Shown here piece by piece: positions 57,035 through 64,000 of a stretch of DNA of 64,000 bases (position 1 is its first letter; each line of letters begins with the position of its first letter). The notes below the pieces were generated by a model. That model saw only the letters and a list, made by a program, of their open reading frames with translations. It was not told where the DNA came from and did no database searches. Position numbers and translations under genes: made by a program. Origin of the DNA: Pseudomonas sp. M47T1 (GTDB lineage Bacteria; Pseudomonadota; Gammaproteobacteria; Pseudomonadales; Pseudomonadaceae); contig NZ_AJWX01000014.1 of the NCBI RefSeq assembly GCF_000263855.1, positions 62,001 to 126,000 on the forward strand, given 5' to 3'.

Positions 57035-58938
57035 CAACCCAGGTCCTTTTGATCAATAACTTTTTTCAAATCGTGATATATCTGCCGGGCTTCCACTGAC
57101 AGGCCATCCAGATACTGAGGCACCGAAATATCGGTGGCCTGGTTGGCTCCGAGGGTAGCATCCGTTATCACCCCATTGTTATGGGCAAAGTTCTTGAACG
57201 CACCATGCAAGCGCGGTGACAGTTTGATGGCATTGTTTAGCCCTTGAAGGAGCGCTGGTCGCGCAAGGACGAATCGAACACCGCCTATCAACACCCGGCG
57301 AGGCGCATTTTTTAGAGCTTTGGCAAAAGCACCTGGCAAGACGCGAACTGTATGTACCGACCAACGCAACGGCGCAGTCATGCGCCATGACGTACTGCTG
57401 GTCAACGCATGAACCGTGCTTTCATCTGCACAACTCTTTAGCCAAAACTCGTGAGCTTTAGCCAAGGCCTCATCGCGTTCCTGACGCGCATGTTCCAACT
57501 GCGCCTCAATTGCGGTCAACTGGTCCTGCTGCGCAGAATAATGGGCCGTTTCTACGACATCATCACGCTGCTGGCGAGCACGCTGCAACTCAGCCTTGAT
57601 GCCAACAAGCTGCTCCCCGAGAGCAGGCAACTGATACTTCTCGAGGGCCTCATCGCGCTGCTGGCGGGACTGTTCGAATTCGGCCTTGATGTGGACAAGC
57701 TGTTCCTGCAGCGCGGGAAGCTGAAACTTCTCGAAGGCCTCATCCCGTTGCTCGCGAACCTGCTGCAACTCGGCCTTGATATGAGCCAACTGCTCCCGAA
57801 CCGCTGGAATCTGAAAGCTTTCGAACGCTTCGTCGCGCTGCTCGCGGACCTGCTGCAACTCTTCTTTTATATGCTTGAGTTGTTCGTGCAATGCAGGCAG
57901 CTGAAATTTCTCAAACGTCTCGCTACGTTGCTCTCGGACGAGCTGTAGCTCAGTGCTGAGGCGCAAAAACTCTTCTTGCAAGGCAGGCAGTTGAAACTTC
58001 TCGAAGGCTTCATCGTGCTGTTCACGAACCTGCTTCAGCTCAGCCTTGATCTCCACAAGCTGTTCTTGAAGCACTGGCAGCTGAAACTCATCCTGTCTTT
58101 GGCGAACCAGTTGCAACTCTGCCTTGATATCAACAAGCTGCTCCTGAAACTCTGGCAGATGAAGCTTATCAAAAGCTTCCTGAGAGCGAAGCTGCAACTG
58201 CTGCTCGTAGCGCACTGCTAAGCTTTCCAAACTCACACCGTAGCCACGATCAAAGCATGCATCGAAGTCCGCCAATTGTTCGGCGGTTGCCGATTTTTGC
58301 GCCACAATAGCGTAGTCAGGGCTAGCTCCACCCAACACATCCATTAAGGTCAGGTGCTGAGAACCATGAAGCGAGGGTTCTTCCTGCAGACGGACCACTT
58401 TGGTACGGGAAAACCCCGAATACTCGGCAAGGAAACCCAGCAAATCCAACGGAACAGGTTTTTCATGGGTCGGATCAAGAAAAAAACTGCTTGTTCCCAC
58501 TACCAAATTTTCCGCATTGGGTGTTTCCATGATCAACAGCCCTGCGGGCTTAAGCACCCGCAGTGCTTCACTCACCAGTTTTTGCACGTCACTGAAGGAA
58601 ATATGCTCTACCAGGTGGAATGCCGACACCACAGCCTGACTGTTATCGTCGAGAGCCGCCAGCGCTGTTAACGCATCGTTATGCTCGGCAACTAGTTCAA
58701 GCGCCCAACAGGCCTCCAGCATACCGTCATCAAGATCAACACCCCGCGGGGAAAAACCTTGCGCCTGCAATAACTCAAGCCATTCACCGCGACCACATCC
58801 CAAATCCAAAACCGGACAGGTGGAATACAGCGTCTTGAGTGGGCTGACAAAGGGTAGATAAACCTCAAGACGCTTCGCGATCAACCCACGACTACCGCGA
58901 TGCCGGTCTTCGAAAGCGCGGTAAAATGTCTTACTCAT
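57034..58938 (-). CDS. Methyltransferase with eight ~30-residue repeats (possible chain-terminating ruler)
   Basis: A 634-residue protein. Residues 1-225 are a class I SAM methyltransferase (VLDLGCGRGEWLELL, residues 43-57; SAFHLVEHIS). Residues 254-489 are about eight tandem 30-residue helical repeats of the form EAFEKFQLPALQEQL..IKAEL (one copy is four residues short), each with an L-P. A C-terminal region holds SSTSWRMTAPLRW, common in O-antigen enzymes. It lies between wzt and the polymerase by ATGA overlaps. In E. coli O9a, WbdD pairs a chain-end methyltransferase/kinase with a coiled-coil ruler. Here no kinase is present; the ruler role is inferred. Confidence 0.82.
   Translation of the reverse strand: MSKTFYRAFEDRHRGSRGLIAKRLEVYLPFVSPLKTLYSTCPVLDLGCGRGEWLELLQAQGFSPRGVDLDDGMLEACWALELVAEHNDALTALAALDDNSQAVVSAFHLVEHISFSDVQKLVSEALRVLKPAGLLIMETPNAENLVVGTSSFFLDPTHEKPVPLDLLGFLAEYSGFSRTKVVRLQEEPSLHGSQHLTLMDVLGGASPDYAIVAQKSATAEQLADFDACFDRGYGVSLESLAVRYEQQLQLRSQEAFDKLHLPEFQEQLVDIKAELQLVRQRQDEFQLPVLQEQLVEIKAELKQVREQHDEAFEKFQLPALQEEFLRLSTELQLVREQRSETFEKFQLPALHEQLKHIKEELQQVREQRDEAFESFQIPAVREQLAHIKAELQQVREQRDEAFEKFQLPALQEQLVHIKAEFEQSRQQRDEALEKYQLPALGEQLVGIKAELQRARQQRDDVVETAHYSAQQDQLTAIEAQLEHARQERDEALAKAHEFWLKSCADESTVHALTSSTSWRMTAPLRWSVHTVRVLPGAFAKALKNAPRRVLIGGVRFVLARPALLQGLNNAIKLSPRLHGAFKNFAHNNGVITDATLGANQATDISVPQYLDGLSVEARQIYHDLKKVIDQKDLG
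57472..58179 (-). repeat. About eight in-frame 90-base repeats in the methyltransferase gene
   Basis: Each unit encodes about 30 residues ending ELQQVREQRD or similar; the second copy is 12 bases shorter. Consecutive copies are close enough for slippage or unequal exchange, so copy number may vary between strains and would change protein length. Confidence 0.85.
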
Positions 58939-60152
58939 CTATTCTCTTCCAATGTTGGCGGTAGCCAGGCAAGGCCGACAAACTCTGTTTTAGATACGTT
59001 AACAACATTGAACACAAGCGCCAGATCCTGCCATTCGAAGTTACACGCGATGTGATTCTCGGTGGTATGCAGGGCTACCGCTACCGAGTAGGAGCCTACG
59101 CCCAGATTGGCTTCGAAGGTGAAGCTGTACTGGATGTCCTGCCCGGCCACCATGTGTTCCAGCGTGCGCCCCAGGTGGTGGGTGTTGGTGCCATAAACCG
59201 TTTGCCCCAATCGATCCTTCAGCATATAGCCAGTGACGAGCTCGGGGATGTCGCTGTTGACCCGTACGTCAACTCTCAAGCTGACGGTCTCACCCACCTG
59301 CACATATTCGATCGGCTCACCCTTACTGTTATGCAGGCTGACGGAACGAATGGTCGCCTCGCCCGAGCCCGAACGAGTTTGGACACTACCGTCTCCACGC
59401 TGAGTGACCGTTACAGTGGAGTTTTCCTTGGCGGCTATTATCGCATTGTAGTAGTCCATCACCTCTTCCGGCGCACCATCTTTGATCACCGTCCCAGATT
59501 CCAGAAGAATCGCACGGTTGCACAGCCCCTGGATCGCGCCACGATCATGGGAGACGATAAGCAACGTCGTTCCCATCTGCTGGAACTCGCGAATACGGTC
59601 AAAGCTTTTGTGCTGGAAATAACTGTCACCAACGGAAAGCGCTTCATCAACGATCAGTATTTCTGGCCTAAATGCAGTGGCGACCGCAAACGCCACCCGC
59701 ATCTGCATGCCACTGGAGTAGGTACGCACCGATTCATCGAAGTATTCACCAATTTCAGCGAATGCCTCGATGTCATCAATGACCGTGTCCAACTGCTCAG
59801 TGCTGAACCCCATCAGACCAGCAGCGTGGTAAGCGTTCTGGCGGCCAGTGAGTTCAGGATTGAAGCCCATCCCCAGCTCAAGAATGGCGGCAATACGACC
59901 GTTAACCTGCAAGGTGCCCTCAGAGGGCTGCAACGTGCCGGTAATCATTTTGAGCAGCGTTGACTTACCCGCACCGTTCTGCCCGACGATGCCAATCGCT
60001 TCCCCCGGCTGGATCTCAAAGCTCACATGCTTGAGCACCCAATGCTCTTCGCTGGGTGAAACAGGCAGAAAGAACCATCGGGCGATTCGCTGCCACTCTG
60101 AACGGTAGGTTCGATAAGCCTTACCCAAATTTCTGACACTGAGCAGGCTCAT
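58935..60152 (-). CDS. wzt: O-antigen ABC transporter ATPase with C-terminal carbohydrate-binding domain
   Basis: A 405-residue ATPase that powers export of the finished polysaccharide. The nucleotide-binding domain (1-240) has Walker A GQNGAGKST, signature YSSGMQMR and Walker B ILIVDEALSVGD. Residues 245-405 form a beta-rich extension (VQVGETVSLRVDVRV, VYGTNTHHLGRTLEHMVAGQDIQYSF), the Wzt-C type that in E. coli O8/O9a binds the modified chain end. This fits with the chain-modifying methyltransferase next to it. ATGA overlaps with wzm and the methyltransferase gene. Confidence 0.93.
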   Translation of the reverse strand: MSLLSVRNLGKAYRTYRSEWQRIARWFFLPVSPSEEHWVLKHVSFEIQPGEAIGIVGQNGAGKSTLLKMITGTLQPSEGTLQVNGRIAAILELGMGFNPELTGRQNAYHAAGLMGFSTEQLDTVIDDIEAFAEIGEYFDESVRTYSSGMQMRVAFAVATAFRPEILIVDEALSVGDSYFQHKSFDRIREFQQMGTTLLIVSHDRGAIQGLCNRAILLESGTVIKDGAPEEVMDYYNAIIAAKENSTVTVTQRGDGSVQTRSGSGEATIRSVSLHNSKGEPIEYVQVGETVSLRVDVRVNSDIPELVTGYMLKDRLGQTVYGTNTHHLGRTLEHMVAGQDIQYSFTFEANLGVGSYSVAVALHTTENHIACNFEWQDLALVFNVVNVSKTEFVGLAWLPPTLEENR

Positions 60153-60943
60153 AGCGAGTCCACCATTTCAGGCGCCGCCCGACGAAAAAGGAATAGACCC
60201 AGCGCCATGAGACAAAAGGCCAAAGTAAACGCAAACAAAGCATCTTGCAGGCTTGGCGAGGTACCGTACACCATGATGCTCTGATAGGACACAACCAGCG
60301 GGTAAAGCGGATTATAAATAAGCATTCCACGCAATCCTTCCGGAATGATATTCACCGAATACACAATGGGTGTAAACCAGAAGAGTACTTGTAAAACGAT
60401 CGGCACCACTTGCCCGATGTCCCTCAAAAAAACATTAAGAATGCCCAACACCAGGCCTAGGCCGACGGCGAGTGCGACCACTGCCAGCGTCATTGGAATC
60501 AGCCAGAGCATTTGCATGGTCGGCTCATGGCCAAGAATCGCGAACACCGCTAGTACAGCAACGAACAACAACAGGTTATTAAGCAGACAGGAGCCAACGA
60601 CTATGACGGGTAGTGCGATCCGTGGGAACCGCATTTTTTTCATTAAATTGCCGTTTTCGATGAAAATCGTCAGGCAACGCGAAACTATTTCAGAGAACAA
60701 ATTCCAGGCTAGCATTCCAGCCATGAGGTACAAGGCGTAGGCGTATTTGTTGTCAATACCAGGCAATTTTGCTGCAAGGACATTGGACAAGATGAGGGCG
60801 TAAATCGCGACCTGAGCAAGCGGATGTATGATCATCCATAGACCGCCGAGCCGGCTTCGGGCGAATCGTGCAATAAACTCGTTTTTTATCGAGCTCCCAA
60901 TAAAGCTTCGGTACTGCCAAAGCCCCCTCAACATACCAAGCAT
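60149..60943 (-). CDS. wzm: O-antigen ABC transporter permease
   Basis: A 264-residue ABC-2-type permease with six transmembrane segments, beginning RGLWQYRSFIGSSIKNEFIARFARSRLGGLWMIIHPLAQ, the conserved amphipathic start of Wzm. AIFIENGNLMKKMRFPRIALPVI and LFWFTPIVYSVNIIPEGLRG are family segments. With Wzt it exports the whole undecaprenyl-PP-linked chain; this replaces the Wzx/Wzy route. Confidence 0.93.
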   Translation of the reverse strand: MLGMLRGLWQYRSFIGSSIKNEFIARFARSRLGGLWMIIHPLAQVAIYALILSNVLAAKLPGIDNKYAYALYLMAGMLAWNLFSEIVSRCLTIFIENGNLMKKMRFPRIALPVIVVGSCLLNNLLLFVAVLAVFAILGHEPTMQMLWLIPMTLAVVALAVGLGLVLGILNVFLRDIGQVVPIVLQVLFWFTPIVYSVNIIPEGLRGMLIYNPLYPLVVSYQSIMVYGTSPSLQDALFAFTLAFCLMALGLFLFRRAAPEMVDSL

Positions 60944-61126
60944 AATTACCCCTGAATAAAACGATCAATCTCGGCAGCATGCTGAGACACCGTCCTTTGC
61001 CATCAAAAACCTTTGACACCTGCCGGAGCACTTCAGACAGAATTCAAACGTTATTGCTCTGACTAAAATTGATACTCAATTCCGACCAGCCTCATCAATG
61101 ACCACGGCTGCCGTGACCGACTATTA

Positions 61127-62569
61127 TTAATTTTCAACACGACCATAATTATCTTCAAACCGAACAATATCATCCTCACCCAGATAATCACCGCTCTGCA
61201 CCTCAATCAACACCAGATCAATCACCCCCGGATTCTTCAAGCGATGCTTGTGCCCCGCACGAATAAAGGTCGATTCATTGGTATTGAGCATCAGCTCACG
61301 AGTGTCATTGACCACTACAGCCATGCCACTGACCACGATCCAGTGCTCGCTGCGGTGGTGATGCATCTGCAGGGACAAGGAGGCGCCGGGCTTGACTACG
61401 ATACGCTTGATCTTGAAGCGCTCGCCATTCTCCAGCGTGGTGTAAGTACCCCACGGGCGGTGGACGGTCTGGTGCAACAAGTGCGCGGTATGGGATTTGG
61501 CCTTCAACTGGCCGACGATGTGCTTGACGTCCTGGGCATGATCCTTGTGGGCGATCAGCACGGCGTCAGGCGTGTCGATGACCAGCAGATCCTCGACACC
61601 GACCAGTGCGGTCAGTCGACTCTCGCTGTTGACGTAGTTGTTGCTGGAACCGTGGGCAAGGACTTCGCCTTCAAAGCGGTTGCCGTTGGCATCAGCTTTG
61701 GTCAGTTCACTCACCGCGTTCCAGGAGCCAATATCGCTCCAGCCAATATCACAGGGAATGGTGGCTACCCGGGAGGAGCGCTCCATCAAGGCGTAGTCGA
61801 CCGAGATGTCTGGCACTTGGCCGAAGGTTTCGGCATCCAGAGTCAGGCAGCTGTAGGCTGAAGCTTTGGAGCAGCGGGACTTTTCCAGGGTGAGCGATAC
61901 GGCGGCCAGCACATCCGGTGCATGGGCGCTGAGCTCTTCCAGTACCGTGCCAACGCGGAAACAGAACATACCGGAGTTCCAGAAGTAGTTACCGGCCGAC
62001 ACGTAGGCTTCGGCGGTTTTCAGATCCGGTTTTTCTACGAAACGTTTGACCTTCAGGCCTGCTGGCAGCTCGCCCGCTACGCCCGCTTCGATGTAGCCGA
62101 ATCCGGTTTCGGGATACTGGGGCTGAATGCCGAAGGTGACCAGCCACCCTTCTGCAGCCAACTGCGATGCCTGTTTGACCGCAGCGGCAAACGCGGCTTC
62201 GTCCTGAATTAAATGGTCTGCGGCCAGCACCAGCATTTGTGCGTCGCTGCCGTGTTTTTCATTCAATTGCAGTGCAGCTGCCGCAACAGCCGCAGCGGTG
62301 TTGCGTCCGAACGGCTCGAGGATATAGCCCTGAGCCAGGTTCTGAGTGTTTACGAGGCCGTACTCGTCTTCTGTCTTGAACAACAGTTCGCGATTGGTGA
62401 CCGTCATCACCTCGACGACGCCCTCCAGGCGGGCGGCCCGCAGGAAGGTTTTTTGGATCAGATTTTGACCGTCCGGGAGCGCCATGAACGGCTTGGGATG
62501 AGCTTCCCGAGATACAGGCCACAACCGGCTGCCAACGCCACCGGACAGAATTACGGGAATCATTTCCAT
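61127..62569 (-). CDS. wbpW: Mannose-1-phosphate guanylyltransferase / mannose-6-phosphate isomerase
   Basis: A 480-residue bifunctional type II enzyme (WbpW/ManC/AlgA family) that makes GDP-mannose. The N-terminal nucleotidyl domain has VILSGGVGSRLWPVSREAHPKPFM and FVEKPDLKTAEAYVSAGNYFWNSGMF; the C-terminal cupin isomerase domain has RPWGTYTTLENGERFKIKRI and HHHRSEHWIVVSG. It supplies Gmd. A 183-base gap separates it from wzm. The ATG at 62569 gives MEMIPVIL; the second ATG (two codons on) is an alternative. Confidence 0.94.
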   Translation of the reverse strand: MEMIPVILSGGVGSRLWPVSREAHPKPFMALPDGQNLIQKTFLRAARLEGVVEVMTVTNRELLFKTEDEYGLVNTQNLAQGYILEPFGRNTAAAVAAAALQLNEKHGSDAQMLVLAADHLIQDEAAFAAAVKQASQLAAEGWLVTFGIQPQYPETGFGYIEAGVAGELPAGLKVKRFVEKPDLKTAEAYVSAGNYFWNSGMFCFRVGTVLEELSAHAPDVLAAVSLTLEKSRCSKASAYSCLTLDAETFGQVPDISVDYALMERSSRVATIPCDIGWSDIGSWNAVSELTKADANGNRFEGEVLAHGSSNNYVNSESRLTALVGVEDLLVIDTPDAVLIAHKDHAQDVKHIVGQLKAKSHTAHLLHQTVHRPWGTYTTLENGERFKIKRIVVKPGASLSLQMHHHRSEHWIVVSGMAVVVNDTRELMLNTNESTFIRAGHKHRLKNPGVIDLVLIEVQSGDYLGEDDIVRFEDNYGRVEN

Positions 62570-62939
62570 AGCTTTTAAATCCTTAGCAGCCCATCAAGCG
62601 GTCGCCCGCGAGGTATGGGCAAAAGTCATATTTCTGATCGTTGATTGCGTTCGGCTGTTTGCTAGCTTTCCCACCCCTTGCAATATCGAAGGTGGACTAG
62701 AATGGCAGTGCCGTAGAATATCAGAGAAATAATCCCCTAGGGCCAATGCAGAAAGCCGAACAACTGTTTCAAAGGAAGACGAGGCAGGACTGGCCAGCAT
62801 TAAGGCATCATCTTGTGCAGCGAGTTGCTCGCAATGCACGGACACCCAAATGGGCAATACAAGAGAGGATATTTTTTGTGTACAGCGGTGGACTTGGGCG
62901 TGCCAACGTGCGTCTCCGCTTTTCACACGCACCGGGATA
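62570..62939. other. Upstream region of the minus-strand O-antigen genes
   Basis: This 370-base gap between the LapA-domain gene and wbpW is A+T-richer than its neighbours and should hold the promoter reading leftward. No 8-base ops element (GGCGGTAG) was found on either strand. A 117-codon minus frame here has no ribosome site or recognisable domain and is regarded as spurious. Confidence 0.4.
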
Positions 62940-63191
62940 TTAACCACCTGTTACAGTATGATATCTGACGCGCTTGGACTTTCTCATATATATGACAACG
63001 CTCAGAACCGGCCCAATCACCAGCCCAACCAAAAACGCCAGCATGACAAAGATTGAAACCGGAAGTTGCGGCAGCGAATACCCAAAGAAAACCAGCGACG
63101 CAGGCTGCTGATTTTCCAGCATGAACACCACGACCACAGCCATTACCACCAAAACGATGAGCCCCAGCAGCAGCCTTTTCAGATTACGCAA
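62940..63191 (-). CDS. LapA-domain (DUF1049) inner-membrane protein
   Basis: An 83-residue membrane protein with two transmembrane segments (LLLGLIVLVVMAVVVVFML and LPVSIFVMLAFLVGLVIGPVL) separated by the characteristic NQQPASLVFFGYSLPQ loop. This is the LapA/YciS family, tied in E. coli to LPS assembly control. Start choice: TTG at 63191 preceded by GGAGGGCGGGGCA gives MRNLKRLLLGL, the usual family start. An in-frame TTG at 63221 is possible but less likely. Normal neighbour of ihfB in Pseudomonas. Confidence 0.85.
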   Translation of the reverse strand: MRNLKRLLLGLIVLVVMAVVVVFMLENQQPASLVFFGYSLPQLPVSIFVMLAFLVGLVIGPVLSVVIYMRKSKRVRYHTVTGG

Positions 63192-63217
63192 TGCCCCGCC
63201 CTCCAAGGCTGATCCAC

Positions 63218-63517
63218 TCAAGCATGCTCATGCTCTTCATCCTCATTCACCCGATCCCGCAATTCCTTGCCCGGCTTGAAATGCGGCACAAACTTCCCAT
63301 CCAGGCTAACCGATTGCCCAGTCTTGGGGTTGCGCCCCACCCGCGGCGCGCGGTAGTGCAGGGAGAAGCTGCCGAAGCCACGAATCTCGATCCGATCCCC
63401 GGTGGCCAGGCACTGTGACATCTGCTCAAGCATGGTCTTGATCGCCAGCTCCACATCCTTGGATGAGAGCAAGCCTTGATGGGTGACAATACGGTCGATC
63501 AGTTCAGATTTCGTCAT
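63218..63517 (-). CDS. ihfB: Integration host factor, beta subunit
   Basis: A 99-residue DNA-bending protein; with IhfA it shapes DNA for transcription and recombination. The sequence [33 protein letters not shown], the [25 protein letters not shown] arm (Pro that inserts between base pairs) and [15 protein letters not shown] are diagnostic. GAAGGGAAAAAT precedes the ATG. It is the classical left border of Pseudomonas O-antigen loci. Confidence 0.97.
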   Translation of the reverse strand: MTKSELIDRIVTHQGLLSSKDVELAIKTMLEQMSQCLATGDRIEIRGFGSFSLHYRAPRVGRNPKTGQSVSLDGKFVPHFKPGKELRDRVNEDEEHEHA

Positions 63518-63667
63518 ATTTTTCCCTTCTTTATCAAGAAGCTAGACAATCGCTTGAAAGGTTTTAGCATGGCTGGAAGGATTTGAACAGCCCGTGTATT
63601 GACTTGTTGCAAAGGTTTACGGTAGATCGCGCGCCGCCCGCCGCCCGGGCGCTGGCACGTGGCCGGC

Positions 63668-63955
63668 TCAGGTGTCCTTGCATCTCACCACCAGGCTGCG
63701 ACTGGACATGCCTGCAGGATTGATACCAAAGGGGTAGTCAGGGGTGTCGTCCTGGAGGTCCGTGGACTTGGCCACCACGCTGTACCCCGCTACGCCGCAG
63801 GCGTCCTCGGCTTTTTCATAGCATTTGTCCCACGATGAGGTGAGCCCCGAGCAGTTGATGTGCAGGGTGGCGATACCTTTCACTTCATGCCTGGACATCG
63901 TTGCGTCGCAACCTGCCAACGCGAGCACCAGCATTCCCAGCAGCAGTCCTTTCAT
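63668..63955 (-). CDS. Small hypothetical lipoprotein
   Basis: This 95-residue protein has a lipoprotein signal (MKGLLLGMLVLALAGCDAT; lipobox L-A-G-C, Cys 16), then a small globular part with three Cys (HINCSGLTSSWDKCYEKAEDACG) and a Cys near the end. It is reminiscent of short Pseudomonas lipoproteins of unknown role. AAGGG six bases before the ATG at 63955 supports that start; an ATG at 63961 is an alternative. It precedes ihfB on the same strand. Confidence 0.7.
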   Translation of the reverse strand: MKGLLLGMLVLALAGCDATMSRHEVKGIATLHINCSGLTSSWDKCYEKAEDACGVAGYSVVAKSTDLQDDTPDYPFGINPAGMSSRSLVVRCKDT

Positions 63956-64000
63956 TCGCATCCCTTGTAGCGCCCCTGAAATGAACAGCAGCCATTTCAA

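Noticed and set aside
57472..58179. CRISPR array or tandem non-coding repeat
   Set aside because: The repeats are 90 bases, directly adjoining without unique spacers, and stay in frame within a long coding region.
62570..62939. ops/JUMPstart element for RfaH-type antitermination
   Set aside because: The GGCGGTAG core was not found on either strand in the wbpW upstream region.
62594..62947. 117-codon minus-strand frame upstream of wbpW
   Set aside because: No ribosome site or recognisable domain, it overlaps the end of the LapA-domain gene, and it lies where the promoter should be.

Overview
The window looks like the chromosome of a fluorescent/putida-type Pseudomonas. The coding sequence is G+C-rich, and the gene neighbours are typical of that genus: aroC, prmB, folE, a glutaredoxin, BenE, pyrF, an HBM-type chemoreceptor and REP-like palindromes. 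On the right, an O-antigen locus is bracketed by ihfB/lapA-domain on one side and wbpL/wbpM/comEA on the other, the usual Pseudomonas address for such loci. Species cannot be fixed from sequence alone.

Positions 1-23.5 kb are mostly housekeeping and metabolic genes: the aroC start, a secreted hydrolase, prmB, an isochorismatase-fold protein whose catalytic Cys position is Ser, an Smr protein, folE, glutaredoxin, GST, a PLP aminotransferase divergent from a MarR regulator with two tandem palindromic operators, a BenE transporter, a delta-60 repeat protein, a chemoreceptor, an SDR, a medium-chain reductase, pyrF, an ethanolamine permease, a TetR regulator and a FabF-like ketosynthase. A small accessory patch at 16.5-18.8 kb carries an AbiEi/AbiEii-type toxin-antitoxin pair and a DEDDh exonuclease. 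Several REP-like palindromes separate the transcription units.

Positions 23.6-28.4 kb hold a plus-strand surface-polysaccharide group: an LPS-kinase-like protein, an unrecognised protein with a DDID motif, a glycosyltransferase and a WbpA-type UDP-sugar dehydrogenase. A YceK-like lipoprotein and a strong bidirectional terminator follow.

Positions 28.5-63.5 kb are the O-antigen locus. Its minus-strand backbone is a D-rhamnan-type, ABC-transporter-dependent system: manC, wzm, wzt (with a C-terminal extension), a methyltransferase carrying about eight 30-residue repeats, a 1080-residue double glycosyltransferase, then gmd, rmd, two GT4 glycosyltransferases, a WbpK/WbpV-like reductase, wbpL, wbpM and comEA. 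I see no Wzx, Wzy or Wzz.

A 16-kb block on the opposite strand (37.7-53.6 kb) splits this backbone. It holds a complete CDP-3,6-dideoxy-4-keto-sugar pathway (E3, RfbF, RfbG, RfbH), a YerE-like ThDP enzyme and a YerF-like reductase. Together these predict a CDP-activated two-carbon-branched sugar of the yersiniose type. On each side lies a three-part lipid-linked glycosylation module: GT2 + flippase + large polytopic membrane protein, one with a GtrA flippase and one with a UPF0104-type flippase plus a methyltransferase.

The inferred model is as follows. WbpM, the reductase and WbpL make the undecaprenyl-PP primer. GDP-rhamnose from ManC, Gmd and Rmd is polymerised in the cytoplasm. The repeat methyltransferase may cap the chain and set its length, and Wzm/Wzt export it. 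The inserted modules would then decorate the chain in the periplasm, one of them with the branched CDP-sugar. The coupling of a yersiniose-type pathway to a Gtr-like periplasmic decoration system, and the 30-residue-repeat methyltransferase, are the most novel-looking parts.
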